Origin: JBKHJA01 sp046538375
GTDB lineage: Bacteria > Acidobacteriota > Aminicenantia > Aminicenantales > Aminicenantaceae
NCBI GenBank assembly: GCA_046538375.1
Contig: JBKHJA010000027.1
Location: 1-24,395 of the forward strand
Direction of reading: 5' to 3'
Length of the DNA stretch: 24,395 nucleotides
This document shows positions 5,085 through 13,174 of this stretch, in pieces. The notes below the pieces were generated by a model. It saw only the letters and a program-made list of their open reading frames with translations, was not told the origin of the DNA and did not search any database. The position numbers and the translations under genes are program-made. Numbering within the stretch: the first letter of the stretch is position 1; every line of letters begins with the position of its first letter.

Positions 5085-7619
5085 TTAGAGGTCTCCCTCA
5101 AACAGGATTTTTTCTCGGGTCATCACAAAAACAGGATTTTGGATCCCAAAAATTTCCCTGACCATGTCCTGAGGGCGAATGCTTTTTTGGCCAGAGTAGG
5201 ATTGGTAAATGAACAGTCTTCTTGAGTTGCTGTCAAAAAATACTCTTTCCCTGTTTACTTCTCCAGTTTTTTCTATAAAATCATCCACTCGCTTGGTTAT
5301 TCTTTCTTCAAAACCGAGTAAATCATCGCTTTCTTTTTTATCCAGAGCCTCCTTTATTTCTGAGTCTTCCGTGTCCACTGAATACACCAGTGTTTTCAAA
5401 TCCTTATGTAAAGACGGATGGTGGTCTTCCATTCTTTTTAAGCTCAAAAATTTTAGACCAGAAGGCAGATATCTGTTTATGCAGGACAAGAATTCTTTTT
5501 GTTCAATAAGATAACAAGATTTGAATTCAAGAACTTCTTCCCTCCCTTCCATCCCCAAAGCAAGGGCTGGAGGATAAGAGAACAGCATTTTGGGATGAAA
5601 TCCTTGAGAATGAGCCACCCTAATGCCTGCCCGCCGGAAGCTTCTCTGAATAATATTGTTTAAATCGATATGGGAGAGATAGCGGGCGTTCTCCTGTTTA
5701 GAGTAGCCAGCTCGATAACGAAAAACAATTCCTCTCTTTTTCCCAAGTGAATAGTCTTTTTCTCCGGGTATCCTGATATTTTCCTTGAGTTGATGCTTAA
5801 ATTGGGGAGTTAAGGAACAACCGTCACATATCTGACATGGAGTCTCCAGGCAGGAAGCTGTGGTCTTCTGTTCCAAAGCTTTTTCCAGCTCTTTAAACAA
5901 GTGCGATTTCTTGATTCCTGTATCCACATGATCCCAGGGAAGAATTTCATTCTTGTTGAGTGCTTGAAGATAGAGGTGATAATCGAGCTCTTTTGATTCA
6001 AAGCAGTCAGACCACACGGGAAAACGGAAAAGGTCTTTCCAGCTGTCGAAGCGTGATCCCCTTTTCCAGGATTCTACCAGAATCTGATTCAAGCGCCTGT
6101 CTCCTCGAGAAAAAACTGCTTCTAATAAGGAACTTTTCAGTGAATGATCCTTGAATTTAACCGATGGATATTTTTTTAAACGGGATTTTATGAATCGATG
6201 TTTTTCTTCCAATATTTTCTCATCTTGCATTTCCAGCCATTGAAACGGAGTATGAGGTTTGGGAATAAAAGAGGAAATGCTGAGATTGATCCGGGGAGCA
6301 GATTTTAGAGATTTGTAGCCCATTCTTATGATTTCTTCTACCATATTCACTATCCCCTCCAAATCCCCGTCAGTTTCGCTGGGAAGCCCGACCATGAAAT
6401 AGAGTTTGAGCAGCCTCCATCCCCGGAAAAAGGCTGTTTTTGAAGCCTCCCAAATGTCCTGGTCATTGAGGTCTTTGTTGATCACTCGTCGCAGTCTTTC
6501 CGTTCCTGCTTCAGGCACAAGAGTAAACCCGGTTTTTCTTACTTTAAGGATATTTTTGGCCACTCCGGCTGAAAGGCCGCGGGGACGAAGTGAAGAAAGA
6601 GAAAGAGATATTTTCTTCTCTTTAAGCCTATCCATCAATATCTCTACAATATCATCAAGATAAGGATAATCACTTACCGAGAGAGAGGCCAAGGAGGCAT
6701 CTTCATAGCCGGTGAGATGGAGGCTGTTCAACACATTATGCAGGACATAAGAAGGGCTCTTGGTGCGAGGAGGGAAATAGATGCTGGCAGCCTGGCAGAA
6801 CCTGCATTTCTGAGGGCAGCCTCTTTCCACTTCCACTGCTACCCGATCAAAAACCACTTTCACGTTGGGAACAATGACCTCTTCTGGAAAGGGAGCCTTG
6901 TGAAATGGATAAAGGATTCTTTTTTCAACCTTCTTCGGCATCCCCGGGTGAGGCTTTACAGCCAGAAGAGAAGATTTTGACGGCTGGTAAGGAGTGTAGA
7001 AGGAAGGAACATAGCTTCCTTTGATTTTAGCCATCTCTTTTAGGAGGGTCATCTTGTCTTTATGCTCGTTCCTGAGATTCATGAATTTTTCCACAATCTC
7101 TACAAAGGCCTCCTCTCCATCCCCGATCAGGAATAGATCAAAGATATCAGCTACCGGTTCAGGATTGAAAACAGCTGGTCCTCCGCCAAGGACTAGAGGA
7201 TGATCAAGGCTTCTTTCTTTTGAAAAAAAGGGAACACGGCCTAGCTCAAGGATGGTCAAAATATTGGAATAATTCAGTTCATACAGGAGGGAAAAACCAA
7301 GGACATCAAATTCTGGTAGAGGAATTCTGTTTTCTAAAGAAAAGAGAGGGATTTTTTTTGACCTCAGCTTTTGTTCAAAGTCGATCCAGGGAGCAAAAAC
7401 TCTTTCGGCCAGAAAGAAAGGCTGGCTGTTTAAAATATGATAAAGTATCTTCTGACCCAGGTAGGACATCCCAATTTCGTAAACATCAGGAAAGACCAGG
7501 GCAATCTTGACTCTCGCTTTCTGTGGATCTTTTTTGATTTGGTTCCATTCTCCTCCCACATAGCGGCCCGGCTTTTCTACCTGTCTCAAAATATTTTCTA
7601 AATTTTTTTTGTCTCTCAT
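5085..7619 (-). CDS. Fused radical SAM protein (TIGR03960) with DUF2344 (TIGR03936) domain
   Basis: An 844-residue fusion. Residues about 35-150 form a B12-binding-like Rossmann region (GGGPAVFNPEPVADIFD). The radical SAM core starts near 260 with ERGCPQKCRFC, whose CxxxCxxC cysteines 268, 272 and 275 bind the 4Fe-4S cluster that cleaves S-adenosylmethionine. A four-cysteine patch (590, 595, 598, 601) separates it from the DUF2344 domain, about 631-844, which has ARYLSHID and SQGFHPK motifs. The reaction is unknown. From memory, in many bacteria this gene lies between rodA and the RNase G / rplU-rpmA cluster; here the rodA side is kept. The ATG at 7619 has no visible Shine-Dalgarno and lies about 13 nt from the predicted transcription start. 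Confidence 0.9.
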   Translation of the reverse strand: MRDKKNLENILRQVEKPGRYVGGEWNQIKKDPQKARVKIALVFPDVYEIGMSYLGQKILYHILNSQPFFLAERVFAPWIDFEQKLRSKKIPLFSLENRIPLPEFDVLGFSLLYELNYSNILTILELGRVPFFSKERSLDHPLVLGGGPAVFNPEPVADIFDLFLIGDGEEAFVEIVEKFMNLRNEHKDKMTLLKEMAKIKGSYVPSFYTPYQPSKSSLLAVKPHPGMPKKVEKRILYPFHKAPFPEEVIVPNVKVVFDRVAVEVERGCPQKCRFCQAASIYFPPRTKSPSYVLHNVLNSLHLTGYEDASLASLSVSDYPYLDDIVEILMDRLKEKKISLSLSSLRPRGLSAGVAKNILKVRKTGFTLVPEAGTERLRRVINKDLNDQDIWEASKTAFFRGWRLLKLYFMVGLPSETDGDLEGIVNMVEEIIRMGYKSLKSAPRINLSISSFIPKPHTPFQWLEMQDEKILEEKHRFIKSRLKKYPSVKFKDHSLKSSLLEAVFSRGDRRLNQILVESWKRGSRFDSWKDLFRFPVWSDCFESKELDYHLYLQALNKNEILPWDHVDTGIKKSHLFKELEKALEQKTTASCLETPCQICDGCSLTPQFKHQLKENIRIPGEKDYSLGKKRGIVFRYRAGYSKQENARYLSHIDLNNIIQRSFRRAGIRVAHSQGFHPKMLFSYPPALALGMEGREEVLEFKSCYLIEQKEFLSCINRYLPSGLKFLSLKRMEDHHPSLHKDLKTLVYSVDTEDSEIKEALDKKESDDLLGFEERITKRVDDFIEKTGEVNRERVFFDSNSRRLFIYQSYSGQKSIRPQDMVREIFGIQNPVFVMTREKILFEGDL

Positions 7620-7638
7620 ATTTGTTTTTTTACTGATT

Positions 7639-7668
7639 ATGATAAGAGAGAGCCATAAGGAGGGTCAA
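7639..7668 (-). promoter_or_regulatory. Promoter of the radical SAM gene
   Basis: On the minus strand, TTGACC (7668-7663) and TATCAT (7644-7639) are separated by 18 bp. Transcription would start near 7632, leaving only about 13 nt before the ATG at 7619, consistent with the missing ribosome binding site. Confidence 0.6.
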
Positions 7669-7700
7669 GGCTTATAAAATACAGGAGTTTCTCAATTTAT

Positions 7701-7713
7701 TGGTCCAAGACCA
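7701..7713 (-). terminator. Weak hairpin after rodA
   Basis: Arms tggtc 7701-7705 and gacca 7709-7713 make a 5-bp stem with a 3-nt loop, 13 bp past the rodA stop on the minus strand, followed by AATAAATT. The stem is short and there is no solid T tract, so it may be only a weak end of the cell-shape operon transcript. Confidence 0.25.
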
Positions 7714-7725
7714 TAGAAGGTTTAT

Positions 7726-8817
7726 CTACACATTGACGAATCTTCTCATTTTTACATTCAACACCAGAGAAATGCTCAAATATGTGGTGAGCAGTGACGA
7801 CCCCCCATAACTCAACAGCGGCAGAGGAATTCCCGCAATGGGAAAAAGCCCAATAATCATGAAAATGTTTATAAAAAATTGAGCAGAAATCATCACCGCC
7901 ACCATAAATGCGATGTAAACTCCTGCCCTATCCCTTGATTTTTTTACAGAAAGAAAAAGTCTCGATAACAATAAAAAATAGATCAATAAAACACCAGCCA
8001 CACCTAAAAAACCAGACTCTTCACCGATAACCGAAAATATGAAATCTGTATGCCTTGCTGGTAAAAATCTTAATTGGCTCTGAGTGCCCTTTTTGTATCC
8101 TTTCCCTAAAAAGCCTCCTGACCCGATGGCAATTTTTGACTGTTGGATATGATATCCTGCCCCTAAAGGGTCATGTGCGGGATAGAGCAAAACCTCCAGC
8201 CGTTTCTTTTGATAATCCCTTAGACCTAAATTCCATCCCCCAATCCCCAGGAGAAAAGCAAAAATGAGCAAAGATATTATAATTTTCCTATTCAAACCGA
8301 CTAAAAGAAAACAGGCCAACAGGATGGGAAGATAACTTAGAGCAGTTCCTAAATCTGGCTGCAGGCCAACCAGAACAACGGGGACGGCTACCAGAGAGGC
8401 CGATAGAAAAAGCTTATTCCTGGTCAATGAATCCTTTCTAAAGTGTGAAAAGCTTTGAGCCAGAACAAGGATGAGAACCACCTTCATCAGCTCAGAAGGT
8501 TGGACTTGAAAAACGGGAAACTTGATCCAACTTCGCGTCCCGGCTACCTGTTTGCCAAAAAAAAGCATCCAGACCAGCAGAATAACCAACATGATGTACA
8601 GATAAAACGAGTAAGCTGTCAGGAACTTGTAGTCTAAAGAGACAAACAGAAACAGAGCAATCAAACTCAACACAATCCAGAAAATCTGCTTCAGATAATA
8701 ATTTCCGGGCAGATGATGTGAGGAGCTGTAAATGAAGACGACTCCGATAATGGTGTTCAGCAGCAACAGGACCACCAGAATCCAATCCATGTTTTTGAAC
8801 TGGTACCTATCAATCAT
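7726..8817 (-). CDS. rodA: Rod-shape SEDS peptidoglycan glycosyltransferase RodA
   Basis: RodA is the SEDS-family polymerase that extends glycan strands from lipid II during lateral wall growth, working with the transpeptidase PBP2. The 363-residue product has about ten membrane segments. Conserved features are QPDLGTAL (the catalytically important Asp region) and the C-terminal LPLLSYGGSS motif. I place the start at ATG 8817, not at the upstream end of the open frame: MIDRYQFKNMDW matches RodA N-termini, and this start overlaps the mrdA stop by 8 bp, the usual coupled arrangement. It is the last gene of the mreB-mreC-mreD-mrdA-rodA operon. Confidence 0.95.
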   Translation of the reverse strand: MIDRYQFKNMDWILVVLLLLNTIIGVVFIYSSSHHLPGNYYLKQIFWIVLSLIALFLFVSLDYKFLTAYSFYLYIMLVILLVWMLFFGKQVAGTRSWIKFPVFQVQPSELMKVVLILVLAQSFSHFRKDSLTRNKLFLSASLVAVPVVLVGLQPDLGTALSYLPILLACFLLVGLNRKIIISLLIFAFLLGIGGWNLGLRDYQKKRLEVLLYPAHDPLGAGYHIQQSKIAIGSGGFLGKGYKKGTQSQLRFLPARHTDFIFSVIGEESGFLGVAGVLLIYFLLLSRLFLSVKKSRDRAGVYIAFMVAVMISAQFFINIFMIIGLFPIAGIPLPLLSYGGSSLLTTYLSISLVLNVKMRRFVNV

Positions 8818-10633
8818 ATTTTTTCTTGTATATCTTGAGAAGCTCTCTTGCCAGAGGAGCAGCGGTGGCGCCTCCCATTCCTCCATATTCCACAAGCACA
8901 GTCACTGCTACCTTAGGATCGTCCTTGGGAGCAAATCCTGCAAACCAAGAATGGGTTTTTATTTTTTGACTCTCTTCATCAATGTCCCTATTTGCACTGC
9001 GGCTGACCAGTTGAGTGGAGCCGGTTTTGCCACAGATATCATAGCCGGATATCTTAGCAGCTCTTCCGGTGCCTCCTTGGTTGACCACCTGCCACATCCC
9101 TTTTATAACCTTCTCAAAAGCAGAAGGTTTGATTTTAACCCTGCGTCTTTTGAGCATAAGCTCTCTTTTTATGCTTCTCCCTTTAGGAGACCCTGAAGAA
9201 AGAAAAAGATGAGGAGAAATCATCACTCCTTTGTTGGCAATCAAAGCTGTATGAAAAGCCACTTGAAGGGGAGTGACCAGCAGAGGACCTTGGCCGATGG
9301 CTACAGAAATGGTTTCTCCAGGGAACCAAGGAGCCTTCTTGACTTCTTTTTTCCATTCCGGACTGGGAACCAATCCTTTCTTCTCTCCAGGTATATCCAC
9401 CCCGGTCTTTGTTCCAAACCCCAGCATGGTAGCGTAACCATGGATTTTTTCAATTCCCAGCCTTTTCCCCAACTGATAAAAATAAATATTACAGGAATGC
9501 TTGATTCCTTTATAAAAGCTAACTGATCCATGACCAGGTTGAAACCAGCACGAGAATAGATGTCCGTAGATTCGTATCCCCCCGCTGCAATAAAAAGAAG
9601 TTCTCTCTGTGATCAACTCTGAGTCAAGGGCGGCAATGGCCACAGTCAATTTGAATACAGAACCAGGTGCATACAAACCTCTTATGGCCCGGTTTTCTAA
9701 AGGAAACTCCGGACTTTTGATCAAATCAAGCCATTCTTCAGGAGTGAATCGGTGGATAAACTTATTGGGATCATAATCAGGGTAACTGGCCAAAGCTAAA
9801 ATTTCTCCTTTTTTAACATCCAGCACCACCACGGCTCCCTCTCTATCCTGGAGAAGATTCTCCGCTTTTTTCTGGATATCAAAATCCAGGGTCAGCCTTA
9901 TGTCATCACCCGGTATGGGATCCTTACGGACTAAACTCTCTTTGACTCTTCCCACATGATCCACAACCTGTATTTCTGTTCCATCTGTTCCCTGTAGAGC
10001 ATTATCGTATTGTCTCTCTATTCCTGTTTTTCCCACAAGCCGGCCCCATCGCTTCTCTGAATAGAGGCCTTTTTCCATGTCTTCTGGGGATAATTCCTGG
10101 AGATAACCCAGAACATGAGAGGCGAAACGGCCGAAGGGGTAGGATCGTTTTGGCTCCATCTGAAGCATAAGCTCAGGCATTTCCAGTTTCCTTCCCTCAA
10201 TCCGAGACACTTCACTAAAAGATAAATCATCTTTTATCACCACAGGCTTAAACAGAGGCAGAAATTCATATTTTTTGATTCTCTCCTTCAAAACTTTATC
10301 ATTCATGCCCAGGAGACGGCCTGTTCTCCGAGAAGAGAGATTGAAATCCTGGCAGTTCTCTCTAATGATAGATGCTTTAAAAGAAGCTTCGTTCTTGGCA
10401 AGTATTACTCCGTTCCTGTCCGTGATCAATCCTCTCGGAGAAAGGAGGGTTACCTCTCTTGTTCTGTTGGATTCCGAGAGATTCCAGTACCTTTGATGAT
10501 CGAGAATTTGAATTTTCCAGAAGGCAAAGACCAATAACACGAATAGCACCTCTACCACCAGATAGACCTTTAGAGCTCTTCTCTCAAGCGAGGACAATTC
10601 TTCATAGATTCTGCTGTTCATATGATTATTCAT
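8810..10633 (-). CDS. mrdA: Penicillin-binding protein 2, elongasome transpeptidase
   Basis: PBP2 crosslinks peptidoglycan made by RodA. The 607-residue protein has one N-terminal transmembrane helix (about 22-40), a dimerisation or pedestal domain from about 60 to 240, and the transpeptidase domain. Active-site motifs are complete: SxxK at Ser325-Lys328 (GSVFK), SxN at Ser380-Asn382 (SCN), and KTG at 536-538. The start overlaps the mreD stop by four bases (ATGA), showing translational coupling; a second ATG at codon 5 is an alternative. Size and motifs fit class B PBP2; FtsI/PBP3 is unlikely given the mre-rodA neighbours. Confidence 0.96.
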   Translation of the reverse strand: MNNHMNSRIYEELSSLERRALKVYLVVEVLFVLLVFAFWKIQILDHQRYWNLSESNRTREVTLLSPRGLITDRNGVILAKNEASFKASIIRENCQDFNLSSRRTGRLLGMNDKVLKERIKKYEFLPLFKPVVIKDDLSFSEVSRIEGRKLEMPELMLQMEPKRSYPFGRFASHVLGYLQELSPEDMEKGLYSEKRWGRLVGKTGIERQYDNALQGTDGTEIQVVDHVGRVKESLVRKDPIPGDDIRLTLDFDIQKKAENLLQDREGAVVVLDVKKGEILALASYPDYDPNKFIHRFTPEEWLDLIKSPEFPLENRAIRGLYAPGSVFKLTVAIAALDSELITERTSFYCSGGIRIYGHLFSCWFQPGHGSVSFYKGIKHSCNIYFYQLGKRLGIEKIHGYATMLGFGTKTGVDIPGEKKGLVPSPEWKKEVKKAPWFPGETISVAIGQGPLLVTPLQVAFHTALIANKGVMISPHLFLSSGSPKGRSIKRELMLKRRRVKIKPSAFEKVIKGMWQVVNQGGTGRAAKISGYDICGKTGSTQLVSRSANRDIDEESQKIKTHSWFAGFAPKDDPKVAVTVLVEYGGMGGATAAPLARELLKIYKKKYD

Positions 10634-11118
10634 ATCTGACTTTCAGGAGAAATCCCTGTTTTTGGCAGAAAGAGAAAAAGAAGGCTTCCCAAGATGGCTG
10701 TAGCTGCGGGCTGGAGGGTGAATAAATTTTTTCCGATCAACAGCTTTTCTGAGTAAATGAAAGTGTAGAGAAACGACCACAGAGCGAATTCCAAGCAAAG
10801 CATTATGAACATAAAAACAAGGTTACGGAAATAAGGGATAACATTGATTTTCTTTGAGATATATCCAGCCAGAAAACCCATGATGGTTTTGGAGATGCCG
10901 GATACTCCAAACACTCCTAGAGAAAATGCATCCTGGAGAAGACCGCACACAGTCCCCATACAAGCCCCGTATATTTCATTTTTTGTTAGAGCAAAGTAGA
11001 GAACCACCAGACTGAAAAAGTTGAACAATTGAATGAAAAATACAGAAATCCTCTGGAGCACAGTGAACAAGAACAAGGCCAAAATTACAGCCAACAAGAT
11101 TTGCACCACATTTCTCAT
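10630..11118 (-). CDS. mreD: Rod shape-determining membrane protein MreD
   Basis: A 162-residue integral membrane protein with five or six predicted hydrophobic helices and few soluble segments. MreD sequences diverge strongly; the call rests on size, the helix pattern, the motif-like GxxxGLLQDAFSLGVFG stretch near residues 58-74, and its place between mreC and mrdA. It links MreC to the inner-membrane elongasome. ATG 11118 has GAAGG about 10 nt upstream and lies 12 bp after the mreC stop. Confidence 0.9.
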   Translation of the reverse strand: MRNVVQILLAVILALFLFTVLQRISVFFIQLFNFFSLVVLYFALTKNEIYGACMGTVCGLLQDAFSLGVFGVSGISKTIMGFLAGYISKKINVIPYFRNLVFMFIMLCLEFALWSFLYTFIYSEKLLIGKNLFTLQPAATAILGSLLFLFLPKTGISPESQI

Positions 11119-11130
11119 TTACACGGACCT

Positions 11131-11961
11131 TCAAAATATTTCACGGGGATCTTTCATCAGAACAGCAACCTGGTTCAGTTGACGCCAATCAAAATAAGGT
11201 TTTACTTTTATATTGTGGAAAAGAGCAGTGGTGGTTGAGACTGAGATGATTTCGCCAACTTGGATCCCTCTGGGATATAGGCCATCAAAGCCGGAAGTGA
11301 TGAGCCGTGTTCCATCAGTTATTGTTTGGGTGGCCAGAATGTAATCCAAGTCACATCCTCCTTCTCCATCTCCAGAAACAACACCAGGCACTTTGTCTTT
11401 CTCTGAAAACACGCTGACTCCACTGTCAGTATCAGTGATCAACTGCACTCTGGATTCCTTGATAGAAACAGATCCCACTATTCTTCCTGCTAAATTTCCA
11501 TATTTATCCAAAACCACCATATCTTTCTTGAGGCCATCCAAAAGGCCTTTGTCGATTATCATAGATTTGTAGAAGTTGCTGGCATCCAATCCTATGACTC
11601 GAGCCACCATAATACTCTCATGAAGCCTGGAAAGCCTGTCTTTAATTTCTTTTTCATCCATGAGACTGGAAAGAGCGTTCCGGAGAAGATTGTTCTCTTG
11701 TCTTAGAAAAAACATCTCTTCTTTCATTTTTTCGTTCTGATTCATGACATCACGCAGATAGAAATAGCTTTTCCATACTTCACCAATTTTCCGTAAAGTG
11801 AAAGCAAATCCGTGCTGCACGGCAGAAAAGACAGAAAAAACAGTCCTCTTTAAATAATTCTCTTCTTCTAGAGGAACTTGCAGAGAAATCAGCACCAACT
11901 GCAGAAAGATCAACCCGGCCAGAATGGAAATACTCTTTTTTTCTTTTGAAAATAGGGGCAT
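11131..11961 (-). CDS. mreC: Rod shape-determining protein MreC
   Basis: A 276-residue bitopic protein that scaffolds the elongasome in the periplasm and activates PBP2. It has a short cytoplasmic start, a transmembrane helix (about residues 11-29), a coiled coil (about 65-110, rich in Glu/Lys/Leu), and the beta-rich MreC core with VIGLDASNFYKSMIIDKG and GLYPRGIQVGEI motifs. It lies 14 bp after mreB. No clear ribosome binding site precedes ATG 11961, so translation is probably coupled to mreB. Confidence 0.95.
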   Translation of the reverse strand: MPLFSKEKKSISILAGLIFLQLVLISLQVPLEEENYLKRTVFSVFSAVQHGFAFTLRKIGEVWKSYFYLRDVMNQNEKMKEEMFFLRQENNLLRNALSSLMDEKEIKDRLSRLHESIMVARVIGLDASNFYKSMIIDKGLLDGLKKDMVVLDKYGNLAGRIVGSVSIKESRVQLITDTDSGVSVFSEKDKVPGVVSGDGEGGCDLDYILATQTITDGTRLITSGFDGLYPRGIQVGEIISVSTTTALFHNIKVKPYFDWRQLNQVAVLMKDPREIF

Positions 11962-11975
11962 GAAAATCTAAAGGA

Positions 11976-13007
11976 TCAAATTAAAGAAACTTTTTTTAGA
12001 AGCTCTAGGTCATCCAGCATCTTTCCCGCACCGAGAACCACTGTGGATAAAGGATCATCAGTGATAAAAACAGGTAATTGAGTCTCCTCACAAATTCTTT
12101 TATCTATATTTTTGAGAAGGGCGCCTCCCCCAGTGAGCACAATCCCTCGGTCAATAATGTCGGCTGACAGCTCGGGAGGAGTTCTTTCCAGGGCTATCCT
12201 GATAGCGTTGATCACCGAAGAGATCACATCATCCATAGCTTCTCTTATCTCCTGGTCGTCAACCACTATAGTTTTTGGGATACCTTCCTTCAAGTCTCTT
12301 CCCTTTATCTCGATGGTCATGGGCTCGTCAAGAGGATAAGCTGAGCCAATCTGCATTTTTACCTGCTCGGCTGTTCTTTCTCCGATGAGCAAATTGTATT
12401 TTTTCTTTATGTATTGAGTGATGGCTTCATCCATCTCATTTCCAGCAATTCTGATGGAATGATTGAACACAATCCCATGGAGTGATATCACAGCGATGTC
12501 GGTGGTGCCTCCACCGATATCCACAATCATATTTCCTGTGGGTTCTGATATAGGCAGTTCTGCCCCTACGGAAGCAGACATGGGCTGCTCGACTAAAAAC
12601 ACTTCCGAAGCTTTGGCTCTCATAGCCACATCCTTCACTGCCCGTCTTTCCACTTGGGTTACCCCTGTAGGAATTCCAATCACTATTCTTGGCCTTATCA
12701 GAAAACTTCGGTTGTTGGTAGATTTTTTGATGAAGTAATCAAGCATTCTTTCTGCTATCTCGAAATCAGCGATAACTCCATCTCTCATGGGTTTAATGGT
12801 GAGAACAGTGGACGGCGTTTTCCCCAGCATGTCCTTGGCCCTCTTTCCGACTGCTTCCACTTTGCCGCTCTGTTTGTTAACCACCACGATAGAGGGTTCT
12901 TGAACAATGACTCCCTTTCCTTTCAGGTAAACCAAAGTGTTAGCGGTACCCAAGTCAATGGCCAAGTCACAAAAGATATTTTTCTTAATCCAGCTGATCA
13001 TGCTCAT
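11976..13007 (-). CDS. mreB: Actin-like rod shape-determining protein MreB
   Basis: MreB forms membrane-bound filaments that steer lateral wall synthesis. The 343-residue protein carries the actin-fold nucleotide motifs: DLGTANT (phosphate 1, residues 18-24), DIGGGTTDIAVIS (phosphate 2, about 166-178) and GGGALL (adenosine motif, about 292-297). The N-terminal WIKK segment fits a short amphipathic membrane-binding start. It is the first gene of the five-gene operon. ATG 13007 has AAAGAAAGAG upstream; a second ATG two codons in is possible. Confidence 0.97.
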   Translation of the reverse strand: MSMISWIKKNIFCDLAIDLGTANTLVYLKGKGVIVQEPSIVVVNKQSGKVEAVGKRAKDMLGKTPSTVLTIKPMRDGVIADFEIAERMLDYFIKKSTNNRSFLIRPRIVIGIPTGVTQVERRAVKDVAMRAKASEVFLVEQPMSASVGAELPISEPTGNMIVDIGGGTTDIAVISLHGIVFNHSIRIAGNEMDEAITQYIKKKYNLLIGERTAEQVKMQIGSAYPLDEPMTIEIKGRDLKEGIPKTIVVDDQEIREAMDDVISSVINAIRIALERTPPELSADIIDRGIVLTGGGALLKNIDKRICEETQLPVFITDDPLSTVVLGAGKMLDDLELLKKVSLI

Positions 13008-13025
13008 CTCTTTCTTTACCTATAT

Positions 13026-13054
13026 CTTTTATTTAGCACAATTTTATCTTTCAA
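13026..13054 (-). promoter_or_regulatory. Putative promoter of the mreB operon
   Basis: On the minus strand, TTGAAA (13054-13049) and TAAAAG (13031-13026) are separated by 17 bp, 18 bp before the mreB start. It lies close to the divergent promoter of the OPT gene. Confidence 0.45.
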
Positions 13055-13111
13055 GCAAATAAAAAAACAAGCAGGTATTATTGAATTCCTTTGTAGAATT
13101 CTTATTTTTCC

Positions 13112-13141
13112 TTGACTTTTTATCCAGGAGAAATATATATT
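13112..13141 (+). promoter_or_regulatory. Promoter of the OPT transporter gene
   Basis: TTGACT (13112-13117) and TATATT (13136-13141) are separated by 18 bp; a TATATA one step earlier gives 16 bp. The -35 box coincides with an in-frame TTG that could be mistaken for the start codon of the downstream gene. Transcription would begin near 13148, leaving a leader of about 27 nt with a good ribosome binding site. Confidence 0.6.
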
Positions 13142-13174
13142 TCCAGAAAATCGCCGATCAAAAAGGAGACCATA

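Noticed and set aside
8818..8895. Upstream extension of rodA by 26 codons
   Set aside because: It would overlap mrdA deeply and the residues do not look like a RodA N-terminus. ATG 8817 gives the usual 8-bp coupled overlap.
13112..13174. TTG start giving 21 extra residues on the OPT protein
   Set aside because: The TTG is the -35 box (TTGACT) of a good promoter. ATG 13175 has AAGGAG at ideal spacing.
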